Below are positions 1-12,300 of a DNA stretch of 64,000 bases, piece after piece. The DNA is from Steromphala cineraria (taxonomy: Eukaryota > Mollusca > Gastropoda > Trochida > Trochidae). The notes below the pieces were generated by a model, which saw only the letters and a program-made list of their open reading frames with translations, did not search any database and had not been told where the DNA came from. A program made the translations under genes and the position numbers. Each line of letters starts with the position of its first letter. The stretch's first letter is position 1. The stretch covers positions 60,655,880 through 60,719,879 of the forward strand of contig OU744731.1 of the NCBI GenBank assembly GCA_916613615.1, read 5' to 3'.

Positions 1-88
1 TGTGCATAAAAAATATCTTTAAATCACTAACTCAGTTTTCAGCATATACATTGAGAAATACCTCAAAAGACTGTCATTTTAATTCTAG

Positions 89-353
89 GTGGACAAGATA
101 ATTGACCAGTTACAAGGCTGCATCTCCAACTACGACCTGGTCAGTCTAAAGGATTACTGGGTCTATCTCAATCACCGGCTCTTTGCTAGGCTCGAACAGC
201 GATACATGACGAGCGTAAGAAAGCTGGAAGTGGGTCTCCTCAAACTCTATATCATCAATGCCGCACAGACTAATAAAGCAGACAAAGTCAGCGAGTTCTT
301 CGAAAGGATGACACCAGAGCTTCAAAATCAACCAGAATTCAGGGATTGGTTTG
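89..353 (+). CDS. WDR91: WDR91 exon (first in window)
   Basis: Acceptor TTCTAG precedes 89 and donor GTAGGT follows 353 (phase 0 in, phase 1 out). It encodes VDKIIDQLQ through [13 protein letters not shown], the conserved N-terminal helical region. The GTG at 89 is a Val codon inside the protein, not a start. The upstream exon with the initiator ATG is outside the window. Confidence 0.95.
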
Positions 354-3300
354 GTAGGTTTATTCTTCTACATAGTCAAAAGATATAACATTTAACAGTA
401 CAACAAATGTTATGGATAACAACTTCTTTATTGATTTCTCATGACGTTTCTGGGCCAATTCTTGCCCCTTCATGTATAGGCTGCGTTTGGACTCACCGTT
501 GGAAAAAAATCAAAATAACCAGTTCGATTCTTGAGAGAGTTACTGTGGTTGGACGAAGCGTTGAAAAACAATCAAATAGAGAGAGAGTTAATATTTTAAG
601 ACTTTTATTCCTCAAAACTAGGCCAATTTTAGTCGGACTGATCCCAACTTTCTAGAAATGACTATTGACATAACTGGACTGATCTCAACCATGATGAAAG
701 TCTATTGCATCCTACCTTCGAGACAACAATAGATTTGCTGATTGCAAGCAGTGTTAAGTTTTTCCAATCGGAAACAATCTGATGGCAACGATTATACTAG
801 TCACGTCATGGCGTGGATACTTGCTGTTTGGATAGACAGACAGATAATTTTATTTACATCTCACTCGCAAAACAGTATACAGGATGCGTAAAAATAAATA
901 CATTAAAAATACACGACCAATCGCTTAGCGATTTATGAGAGATGGTTACAATACATAAAAGTACATTAGTATATAATAAAGTTATAAGTAAAGGATATTA
1001 ACCTGTCCCTAGGGTTTTATTGAAATGCAAACATGAGGGGTGAGTGGAAACCCGTGGGCCGTAGGTCCTAGGGTTTCCCCGACCCCGAATGTTTACATTT
1101 CAATAAAACCCGAGGAACAGGTTGATATCTGTCATATAAAGCGAAGGACAGGACGAAAAACTCGGTTAAAATATTGAAATATATAATAACACTGACAGTA
1201 TCTCACAAACGCAGCCAATCCTTGCAAGTTGTCTGTTTTACAGCAGCTCTTCGCGAAAGACTTTAAATATACACTTTGCATACGATTTTAGAATCAAATT
1301 TAATATATATATTAACATTATGTATATAAAAATTACAGTGTCAGTGATGACACAACAAAATGAACATTTGCTGACAACAAGCCTCGGTAGCTCAGGCGGT
1401 AAGAGCGCTGTTTAACAACATAGAGGTTACGGGTTCGAATCCTGCTTGAAACGTTAAATCAGAATTTGTTAAAAGTTCAAATTTTACAAATCCATTTGTT
1501 TGTTTCGTAATGTTTCCAAGTTATGAGTCTTGTATAAAATATAAAATATATATAAAAGTAGAGTAAAAATAAAAATTATTCTAGAATGTCCCTGGGATAT
1601 TCTAGAATATCCCGATGAGAAGCGATGTAACATTGAAAGCAGGTTTACCCGAGAAAAGAATTACATCCAAAATGACAAAACAAAATGTAAAAACATGCAT
1701 GTAAGAGATATAAGTGGTGTAAAAAGTTATTTGTTTGGAGCTGATATATTGATGTAGAACCTACCTCAACACTTCTCAACTAACCCCAACTTGCTAAAAG
1801 TTCCATAATTTTAAAATTATGTTGACCCTGTTGATTCTGAAACTATTTTTGTTTTGCAGCTTTCCCCTTTGTTGTGAACCCCCAAGACAACCCGACATTT
1901 GCGATGTACTTCACGAAGCAATGGCAGGACACTCTCATCCTGTCCCTCCACAACTTCCTCAGCGTCATCCTCCAGGCCATGCATATCCTTTACAATCTGG
2001 AAGAAGCAGACGGACAGTGAAACAGTATAATCTTTGGTTAAAGTTCACATAACCACAAACATATTTCACTATTTTCTTTGGAATATATGAAAGTCTGATT
2101 ACAATATTGTATAGTGCGTCAAAGGTAGGTACTCAAATATGTTCAGTTTGGTAATGAAAGCTGTTTTTGAAAGCCACTTTTGATGGGCCGCTTAGACCTA
2201 TCTGGCCACAAACCAGTGAATGCATGACTGATCACACCCCCTTTTTGTGACGTCATAAACAGAATCAGCCTAGTTATCTATACATCTATCGTAGCAATAC
2301 CACAGAAAAAACCCTGATAATTAAAGATTTTCAGAAAATGTTTTCCTCTCAGTTAGATAAATCATTTGTCGATGTAACATTACTAAGCAGTTGGTGTAAA
2401 AAGATATCTACATCAATGGTAATTAAACAATTATTTAGGCAGCATTTCAGTTGAAATAATGATGCGTTACTCTTTATTACATACCCATGTAATCTTACGA
2501 TAGTAATACGTAATGAAATACATCGAATTCCGTATTGCACTCCTCATTCCGTATTGCACTCCGTATTGCACTTCTCACGGAACTACTTTCTTAGTGAGGT
2601 AGGTGTCATGTCAGCTATTTATAGAAATTTACGCACAAATTTTGATTCAGACATTCCTGATTGTTTATATCAGGATAAATTTACATTGCTCACATTTATA
2701 GATAGAAATATTAACAAATTTATTTAAATTACACTTCGCGTATCGCAACGAAAATATCAATCTCAAAAACTAAATCGACAAAACCGTCAAGAAAACAACA
2801 AGTGTAATCACGAAGTTTGCAAATTACCTGAGGGAAAACAATGAAGGGCGAAGAGTTTAGGTATCCCGGTTCCGGATCTTGTGATTCACATCGCACAAAA
2901 CCGGTGTCATTTTCAGTGACAACGTTTCAATGGGGTCAAATTAGCCTATGACTTCTGGTCTACTCAGCGACAGCAACATCGTTTAATATCACGGTAACTA
3001 CAACTTTACCTCACAAAGTCAATGCAATGAATGTCCCTCGGTCCTGTCCTTCCAAAACGTAGATTGATTCATTGATAGCAGTGTATAAAATAGATTGGAA
3101 ACCTAGCCTGTCCTGAAAATAATTGGTCAATTCATTAAGGGAAAATAAAGGAAATTTTTGAAAAGTTACCAGTCCTGACCAAAAAGTAACCAGTCCTGAA
3201 AAAAAATAGCCAGTCAAGGACTGACGGACGGGCTATATTTTACACACTGTTGATAGTGATTCAGATTCTGAGTTAGTCCTGTCATTTCAGCTCGTTGAAC

Positions 3301-6300
3301 TTTTCTGTAACGTCATCTCTCCATGTTCACGTTTGAATACGTTGTGACCGAACTTTGCCGAATGTCAACGAATTATGTTTCAAGTTATGAATGTTTATAT
3401 TGTATTCGAATGAAATGTTGATATACGTGCAAGTGGTATGCAAGTGAAATTTATAGCATCTTGCGTCAGTTTTTTCCCCAAATATTCATAACAGTTTTGT
3501 ATGCACTCTATTTCCATGTGACGTCATAGGTGGAGGAATGTGATGACATAATATTTCGTGAAAGGGTTGGCGGAGTAATTAATTAGGTCAAGACAACATG
3601 TAAACATTCTTCCGTGAACGGATTTGTTTGAAGTAAAATAAACGAAAAAAGGGTATGTAATAAATATAGAACGTCATTCTAGTGCATTTTTAGCTCACCT
3701 TTACAAAGTAAATGTGAGCTTATGTCATGGCGCTTCGTCCGTCGTCCGTCTGTCTGTCCGTCCGTCCGTCCGTCCGTCCGTCTGTCCGTCCGTAAACTTT
3801 CAGGAAAAAGACTACTCCTCCTAAACGAATCCAGATATCATTCTGAAATTGTAGTATGTTATACCCATGGTGATTCCTCACAGAAAGGTAGACGTTTCAG
3901 TTTTGAGAATCCAAGATGGCCGCCATGGCAGCCATATTAAATTTTCAATTAGATTTCAGGAAAAAGACTACTTCTCCTAAACGAATGCAGATATCATTCT
4001 GAAATTTTAGTATGTTATACCCATGGTGATTCCTCACAGAAAGGTAGACGTTTCAGTTTTGAGAATACAAGATGGCCGCCATGGCAGCCATATTGAATTT
4101 TCAATTAGATTTCAGGAAAAAGACTACTCCTCCTAAACGAATCCAGATATCATTCTGAAATTGTAGTATGTTATACCCATGGTGATTCCTCACAGAAAGG
4201 TAGACGTTTCAGTTTTGAGAATATAAGATGGCCGCCATGGCAGCCATATTGAATTTTCAATTAGATTTTACGAAAAAGACTACTCCTCCTAAACGAATGC
4301 AGATATCATTCTGAAATTGTAGTATGTTATACCAATGGTGATTCCTCACAGAAAGGTAGACGTTTCAGTTTTGAGAATCCAAGATGGCCGCCATGGCAGC
4401 CATATTGAATTTTCAATTAGATTTCATGAAAAGACTACTCTTTCTAAACCAATCTAGATATCATTCTGAAATTGTAGTATGTTATACCTATGGTGATTCC
4501 TCACAGAAAGGTTGACGTTTCAGTTTTGAGAATCCAAGATGGCCGTCATGGCAGCCATATTGAATTTTCAATTAGATTTCATGAAAATGACTACTTCTCC
4601 TAAACCAATCTAGATATCATTTTCATATTGTAGTATGTTATACCTATAGTGATTAATCCAACAAAGGTAGCCGTTTCAGTTTTGAGAATCCAAGATGGCC
4701 GCGATAGCAGCCATATTGACTTTTCAGCTGCAGATGACACATCATTATTACTAAATTTTAAGCTTTTATCAAGTGATCACTCGCACTATATAAATTCACT
4801 AATTTGAACTTACTAATAATATTATCTTGAATATGAAATATTTAAGATTGTCATGCAAGTTGTTCTATATTTTTAAGTGTTTCTAAAACATTAAGATGAA
4901 AGACAAACATAATTAATTAATTTGTTTAAAATATTTATGGCTGCATAAACTAGCTGCAAAAACCCAATGACATTAAACATCATGTTGAATTTTAAACAAT
5001 GGTATCTCCCTTATATTCCTTTAAATACCACACAAAAGGGGTCAACCAGAGTTCAGATATTCCTATGCTTTTCTAATACACATCCCAATACAGGCTGCTA
5101 GCATCACAGTCTCAGCTGCTAGTCTGTTGCATAATCAACCTGACCTGATATGGTAGAGCATTATGCTATATGGCCATGTGTATGCAATAAGAGTTATGGA
5201 AATTAGACTTGTATTCTCATGACAGTGATATGTTCTTTTTAAGAATAACAACTTACACAAAACTTGTCAACAATAAGCTTTGTGTTTAGCAATCTACATG
5301 ATAAGTTGATGTGGAAAGAGTTATTTTGCATCAGGTTCCAGTTCCTGTGTTTTACTCATATTTGTACCATTTCTATATCTAACAGAAGTTCTTCTTGACA
5401 CAAAATCAATTTAGGACATAAGCTAACTATATTTTGTGAAATTATATATATTTTTCACAACAATTCATGTTCTCTCATGTCAAGTCTTTTAATACCACAC
5501 ATAAGGGCTTAGCCAGAGTTCAGGTTTACATGCTCAGCACACTAGGATGCTTCTCCAAATATACGTACACAAAGCCAAATACACAAATGGCTACACTCTC
5601 CTTAAGGATCTGGGGCTAGCAGCCCTGCCTGCTTGTATATTGCATAGTAATCATGACCTAATTGATAAATACAACATAATGGACTTTATGGAAAGTATAT
5701 AAATTGTCTTTATGAAAAGTATACTTGTATTCTATTAAAAGTAATACTTTTTACAAATAACAATTTAAACAAGTCAAGAATCAGCTTTTGTGTACAACAA
5801 TCTGCACGATGAGTTAATATTAACAAGTCAAGAATCTGCTTTAATGTACTGTAATCTACATGATAAATTAATAATAGAGGTATTTTGTATAAGGTTCCAG
5901 TTCCAATACCATGTGTTTGATAAATACCTGTAAAACTAAATGATAATTGTATCATGCTGAAGGGGTTCTGGGAACAACATGTCATCATAGAAGTCATTAT
6001 TTTTCAATTAGATTTCAGGCCAAGTACTACTCCTATTAAATCAATTTAGATATCATTCTGAAAAGTGAGTATTTTTTTATATAGTGATTCCTGACAAAGA
6101 CGCATTTATTTTATGATCAAGAATCCAAGATGGTCAATATGTCAATTATATTGAATTTTCAATTAGATTTCATGAAATTCATTGAAAAGAATACATTTCC
6201 TGATCAATCAAATCAATGTCATTATATTTGTATTGATACGCTTGTTGTAATATTTATCAACACTATAATAGTATAAATACAGTTACAAAAAAATGTATGA

Positions 6301-9300
6301 ATCATCTTTATCTGCGAACAGCCTGAAGCATGACTGTTTTAATAAATCCTTTTTAATAAAACATAAAATGATAAAAGTTGTTCACTCCATCAGTGGGTTA
6401 CATAATTCCTGACACTTCATATATGGCAAATAACATAGCCAGTGAGGGATAAATATACATTTTTTAATCATCTATATCTGATTACGGTCTGAACAATGAT
6501 TATCTAGATAATTATAATGATCATTCAATTCAAACAAATCCTTTTCAAAAGCATTTAAAATGATTAAATTTGTTCACTCCCAACACTAACTGTTAGGTTT
6601 TTTACTCCTTTGTTCCCATGCAATTAATTTATTCCAAATTGAAAATTTTGGTTAATGAATAACAAATTATCTTTTATTTTTTTTGATATGCTAATAAAAG
6701 ATATCATTTAATATTCATCTTCAAAACTAATTGAACAGCTGTCTGAACAATTCTTTTTTTACAAAGTCTTTCTCACCAATTCTCTCTGTTAGTTAAGATA
6801 CTTCAATAAACATATTACTGAGTTGACCTCCAGATTATTTCCATTACAAACCTCTCTTCTACCCCCACCCCTTCTATCCCCCCTTTCCCACCTCCCTTTT
6901 TTTTCTCCTGTCCTTCCATTGCAAACCTCTCTTCTATCCTCCCCAACCACCCTCCCCCCCCCCCCCCCCCCCTTTCCCCTCCTATCCTTCCAGCCCCTCT
7001 CCTGCAACTCTCCTCTAAAGAGTATCTGTATTGCATATTGAAATGAGGGGAGAACACTCACTATATGGAATAACAGTAACTTACATAAGAGGATAAGTTA
7101 CATAAGCTACATGCAGGTGCAAGAGGTCATCATAGGTCATCATATCTAGTAATTAGCATAAACCCCCAAGTTGCTAGCCTATTCTGACCAATCAGATTGC
7201 ACTAACATATGTCAAGATTTAAGATATTCAGAAATCTTCAGTTAGAATTACATGAGACATATCACTAGCTGAATTTGTGATTTGTGTCAGAGGGATATAT
7301 TCCAAATGTTTATGTGCATCATCTTTTTAGTTCTTTGGAAGTTGAGAGTGTGACTAAATGAATACTCCTAAACCAATCAAGATATCATAATGAAATTAAT
7401 ACAGATGCCCACATAAAAGTAGCATTTTGAAGATTAAAAAGTCCAAGATAGTCACCAATTCAGCCATAGATATACAACAAAGTTATACAAAAACCTACTG
7501 CTTGTTAACAAATCATGATTATATCATTCTTGTATTAATGTTTGTTCAAGCTCTAGTGGTTTCCAACAGAAGAATAGCATTTTAAAAGATAAAAAAATCA
7601 TGATGGCAGCCATAATCAATTATCATATAAAAGATGGTTACACAAACCATTTTACCGCATCATTCATTTTAAGGTGAGCTTCTGTACCCTCGGTACTTTT
7701 ATTTCGTTTGTATTGAACTCGTAGATGTCACAAAGAGCAAAGAAACAACTCGTTCTGCGAACTCGTTGTTTCTTTGCTCTTTGTGACATCTACTCGTTCA
7801 ATACAAACGAAAAAATGCACTAGAATGACGTTCTATATATGAATAGTCTGGTATGTCACATCCACGCAAGTTTTATGGCCCCTCACCCAGGTGGATTTTT
7901 CACAGTCGATAATAACGCTGTCTTAATGAAAGGCTAATTAAGGGTGTTTATTGGACAAATTAACAAAAATCAAGTCCAGTTTTTATTTTGTTGAAAAATA
8001 TTTGAACAAAAATCGAGAAGTGGTAAAGTCGAGGTTAGTGGATGTTTAAGGAGAAACATGCAGTCTATATTTGCATTATTTACTTTTACATGGTTCTTAC
8101 AGGTCATGGAAACCTGAAAACATTTTGGAAAATTTAAATTGTATCTCCAGGCCTTGAAAGGTCTGGAAAATGGAAATGTATTTATGAAGTGATGGAAAAG
8201 TAATTGATTTTGAATTTCTTGTGAAATACCTGTTACCGTATTCGTCCTAATAAGCGCCCCCTCCCTAATAAGCGCCTACTATTACAAATTTCCATATAAC
8301 AGAGCGGACCTAGTAGGTAGATGTAACATAATTTTGGAAGTAAATATACAGCTAGTTTTAACCAGTTTGAATAGCACAGTATTAAGTCTAGTTTAACCCT
8401 TGACAAGCCAACCTGTTCCGACCCTGCTGGGGTTTGAGCATGAGTTCCGCAGGATGAAGATGCTGCAGGAGGAGAATGACATGCTGCGGAAGAAGGTCAT
8501 GGTTATGGGTCAGCAGGCGGAGCTCGAACAGCAGAGAGAGAAGGAGGCCTCGTCGGAACTCAAGGCATCAACGTCTGATCTCATTTATGATTTTTCTGGA
8601 CTCTCAGAGTAAGTCAGATTTGGTTTACCATGAATAAGTTCTGAGTTGGAAGAACGTTTGATTTGATTTAAACATATTTCATTCAGTGAAAAAAAAGGGA
8701 TTATTAGGAACGAGTTATCCAACTTAGGTAACCTTCTCCCAAGGGAGAATGTTTACTCATCAACTTTTAGAGAACAGCTAGGACACTCAGAGAGTCAAGG
8801 AAGCAACATTTCCTGCTTTTCATGGATACCCAGGGGAAGAACGTTTGCTCATCACCTGCCTCGAATTGAAAAAGAGCAATATTTATTTGTTTTAAAAAGG
8901 CTCTCAAATACTATGGTTATTCTTATTAATGGGTATCAACTTTAACTCCTTCATGGGTTGAATCTGGTTCAAAGAGGGGTCAGAGACCCGCCAAACGTAA
9001 ACACAACAAGATTTTGGCGGGTCTCCAACCCCCTCTAAGTTTCTACTTTTTCGCAGTAACAGTTAGACCCGGCGGAATCATTTAGTTGATCTGTAAACCT
9101 ATCTCTAATCCTTCAAGACTTCCGTGGAGAAATTATTGTAAATTTGTTTCAGTGACACAACTATCCAGGAGAAGCAACAGAAAACCCGTCGATTTCCTCT
9201 CAATCTCTCCTCACCTCTCATTGGTCGACGAAGAACTGATCCTCCGCCTCCTAAACACGATCCAAAACATGATCCAAAACACGATACAAAACTGGTCAGA

Positions 9301-12300
9301 CCCCCATCGCGGACAAGCCAGACCCAGCCAATCAACGTCGTCAAACAATCAACCCGAAGGTCCACACAGGGGGCAGGTCAACCTCAGGTCGGAGGTCAAT
9401 CAGTCCCGACCTCTGTTGTCACGGTAACCCAGGAAGCGTCTGCCAATCAGAAAGCAAGAGCAACCACTGTTGAGTATGAGAAGCAAAGGAAAGAGCTGTT
9501 GAGTATGGATCCAAGAAAAACTGCTGAAAAGGTATTGGATTTTATTTGAATGTTTGGAACACGAATCATGAGTGAGTGAGTGAGTTAGTGCTTAGGCAAT
9601 ATTGGGCAATATTTCAGCCATTAGCGGCAGTTGGTAAGATCTAAGCTCTAAAATCAAAAGCAATATTTGTGTCTTATTGTCATTGTCTTGTCAATATTGA
9701 ACGAAACAATATCTTAGAATCGTTTTTAAGGACATACCCTACGCATCAAAACATGCTTCTGCGCAGAACTGTGCGCATCGGACATCGATACAATAAGAAA
9801 TTTGCGACAATGCTGAATGCTTAAAAAATGTATCAAAAACATACTGAGAACATTTTTGTGGTAAACATGGACAACTGTTACATTTCTCACTTTTTGCATC
9901 TAATTTTATCTATATTTCACGTTCACACACAAATTGTGCTCAAATAAAAAATTTGATATTTTTTGGCCTTTTTCACAAAAATGTCATTTTTTAAATCGAT
10001 TTTACTAAAAAACGAGCACGGTGACCCCCTTTTTTTTTCTTTTTTTTTAAATCAGCACACTCAGTTAACAAACATGCTTAGTTTCAGAAAAATCTAAATA
10101 TTTTTATTTCTGAGTAGGGTTTGTCCTTAAATCAGTTATTATCAGATCATCCTTACTGTTTACTTACCCTAGAGACCAGAACCAAAGACAATTATCGAAG
10201 ATGTTCCCCAGACGTCTGCACCAGCCACAGCCACACAGAGTAGTCTCCCCTCCCGCTCAACTCACCCAACGCCACCTATCAGCCCAGCGAGGTCAATCAG
10301 CAGTGACTCGGAGAAGAATAGAGCCCTCGATTTGTCTGACACGTCATCACTTCACTCGCAGGATGGCGCTTCCGATATTCCAGGTATGACATTCCCCCCT
10401 ATTCTATCCACTCAGACTCGCAGGATGGCGCCTCCGATATTCCAGGTATGACATTCCCCCCCTATTCTATCTACTCAGACTCGCAGGATGGCGCCTCCGA
10501 TATTCCAGGTATGACATTCCCCCCTATTCTATCTACTCAGACTCGCAGGATGGCGCTTCCGATATTCCAGGTATGACATTCCCCCCTATTCTATCCACTC
10601 AGACTCGCAGGATGGCGCCTCCGATATTCCAGGTATGACATTCCCCCCCTATTTTATCTACTCAGACTCGCAGGATGGCGCCTCCGATATTCCAGGTATG
10701 ACATTCCCCCCCTATTCTATCTACTCAGACTCGCAGGATGGCGCCTCCGATATTCCAGGTATGACATTCCCCCCCTATTCTATCCACTCAGACTCGCAGA
10801 TTGGCGCTTCCGATATTCCAGGTATGACATTCCCCCCCTATTCTATCCACTCAGACTCGCAGGATGGCGCCTCCGATATTCCAGGTATGACATTCCCCCC
10901 CTATTCTATCCACTCAGATTCGCAGGATGGCGCCTCCGATATTCCAGGTATGACATTCCCCCCCTATTCTATCTACTCAGACTCGCAGGATGGCGCCTCC
11001 GATATTCCAGGTATGACATTCCCCCCCTATTCTATCTACTCAGACTCGCAGGATGGCGCCTCCGATATTCCAGGTATGACATTCCCCCCCTATTCTATCC
11101 ACTCAGACTCGCAGGATGGCGCCTCCGATATTCCAGGTATGACATCCCCCCCTATTCTATCCACTCAGACTCGCAGGATGGCGCCTCCGATATTCCAGGT
11201 ATGACATTCCCCCCCTATTCTATCTACTCAGACTCGCAGGATGGCGCCTCCGATATTCCAGGTATGACATTCCCCCCCTATTCTATCTACTCAGACTTGC
11301 AGGATGGCGCCTCCGATATTCCAGGTATGACATTCCCCCCCTATTCTATCCACTCAGACTCGCAGGATGGCGCCTCCGATATTCCAGGTATGACATTCCC
11401 CCCTATTCTATGTACTCAGACTCGCAGGATGGCGCCTCCGATATTCCAGGTATGACATTCCCCCCCTATTCTATCTACTCAGACTCGCAGGATGGCGCTT
11501 CCGATATTCCAGGTATGACATTCCCCCCCTATTCTATCTACTCAGACTCGCAGGATGGCGCTTCCGATATTCCAGGTATGACATTCCCCCCTATTCTATC
11601 CACTCAGACTCGCAGGATGGCGCCTCCGATATTCCAGGTATGACACCCCCCCCTATTCTATCCACTCAGACTCGCAGGATGGCGCCTCCGATATTCCAGG
11701 TATGACACCCCCCCCCCCTATTCTATCCACTCAGACTCGCAGGATGGCGCCTCCGATATTCCAGGTATGACATTCCCCCCTATTCTATCCACTCAGACTC
11801 GCAGGATGGCGCTTCCGATATTCCAGGTATGACATTCCCCCCCTATTCTATCTACTCAGACTCGCAGGATGGTGCTTCCGATATCCCAGGTATGACATTC
11901 CCCCCCTATTCTATCCACTCAGATTCGCAGGATGGCGCCTCCGATATTCCAGGTATGACATTCCCCCCCTATTCTATCTACTCAGACTCGCAGGATGGCG
12001 CTTCCGATATTCCAGGTATGACATTCCCCCCCTATTCTATCCACTCAGATTCGCAGGATGGCGCCTCCGATATTCCAGGTATGACATTCCCCCCCTATTC
12101 TATCTACTCAGACTCGCAGGATGGCGCTTCCGATATTCCAGGTATGACATTCCCCCCTATTCTATCCACTCAGACTCGCAGGATGGCGCCTCCGATATTC
12201 CAGGTATGACATTCCCCCCCTATTCTATCTACTCAGACTCGCAGGATGGCGCCTCCGATATTCCAGGTATGACATTCCCCCCTATTCTATCCACTCAGAC

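Larger units (their letters stand above)
3664..7838. mobile_element. 4.2-kb composite repeat bounded by 28-bp inverted repeats
   Basis: 3664-3691 (ATATAGAACGTCATTC...GCATTTTT) is an exact inverted copy of 7811-7838. Just inside, TTTAGCTCACCTTT (left) is mirrored by AAGGTGAGCTT (about 7671). The interior holds a CCGT tract, a satellite of about 150-bp units, degenerate unit copies near 6001-6180 and 7360-7460, a pyrimidine tract and a long hairpin. No transposase frame is visible, so it is non-autonomous or dead. A target duplication was not identified with confidence. Confidence 0.65.

Noticed and set aside
1381..1452. Functional tRNA gene
   Set aside because: A and B boxes are good, but acceptor and anticodon stems do not pair.
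3722..3940. 72-residue ORF starting [20 protein letters not shown]
   Set aside because: It is a translation of a CCGT microsatellite running into the satellite.
6789..7061. Gly/Arg-rich ORFs on the minus strand
   Set aside because: They are translations of a homopurine tract.
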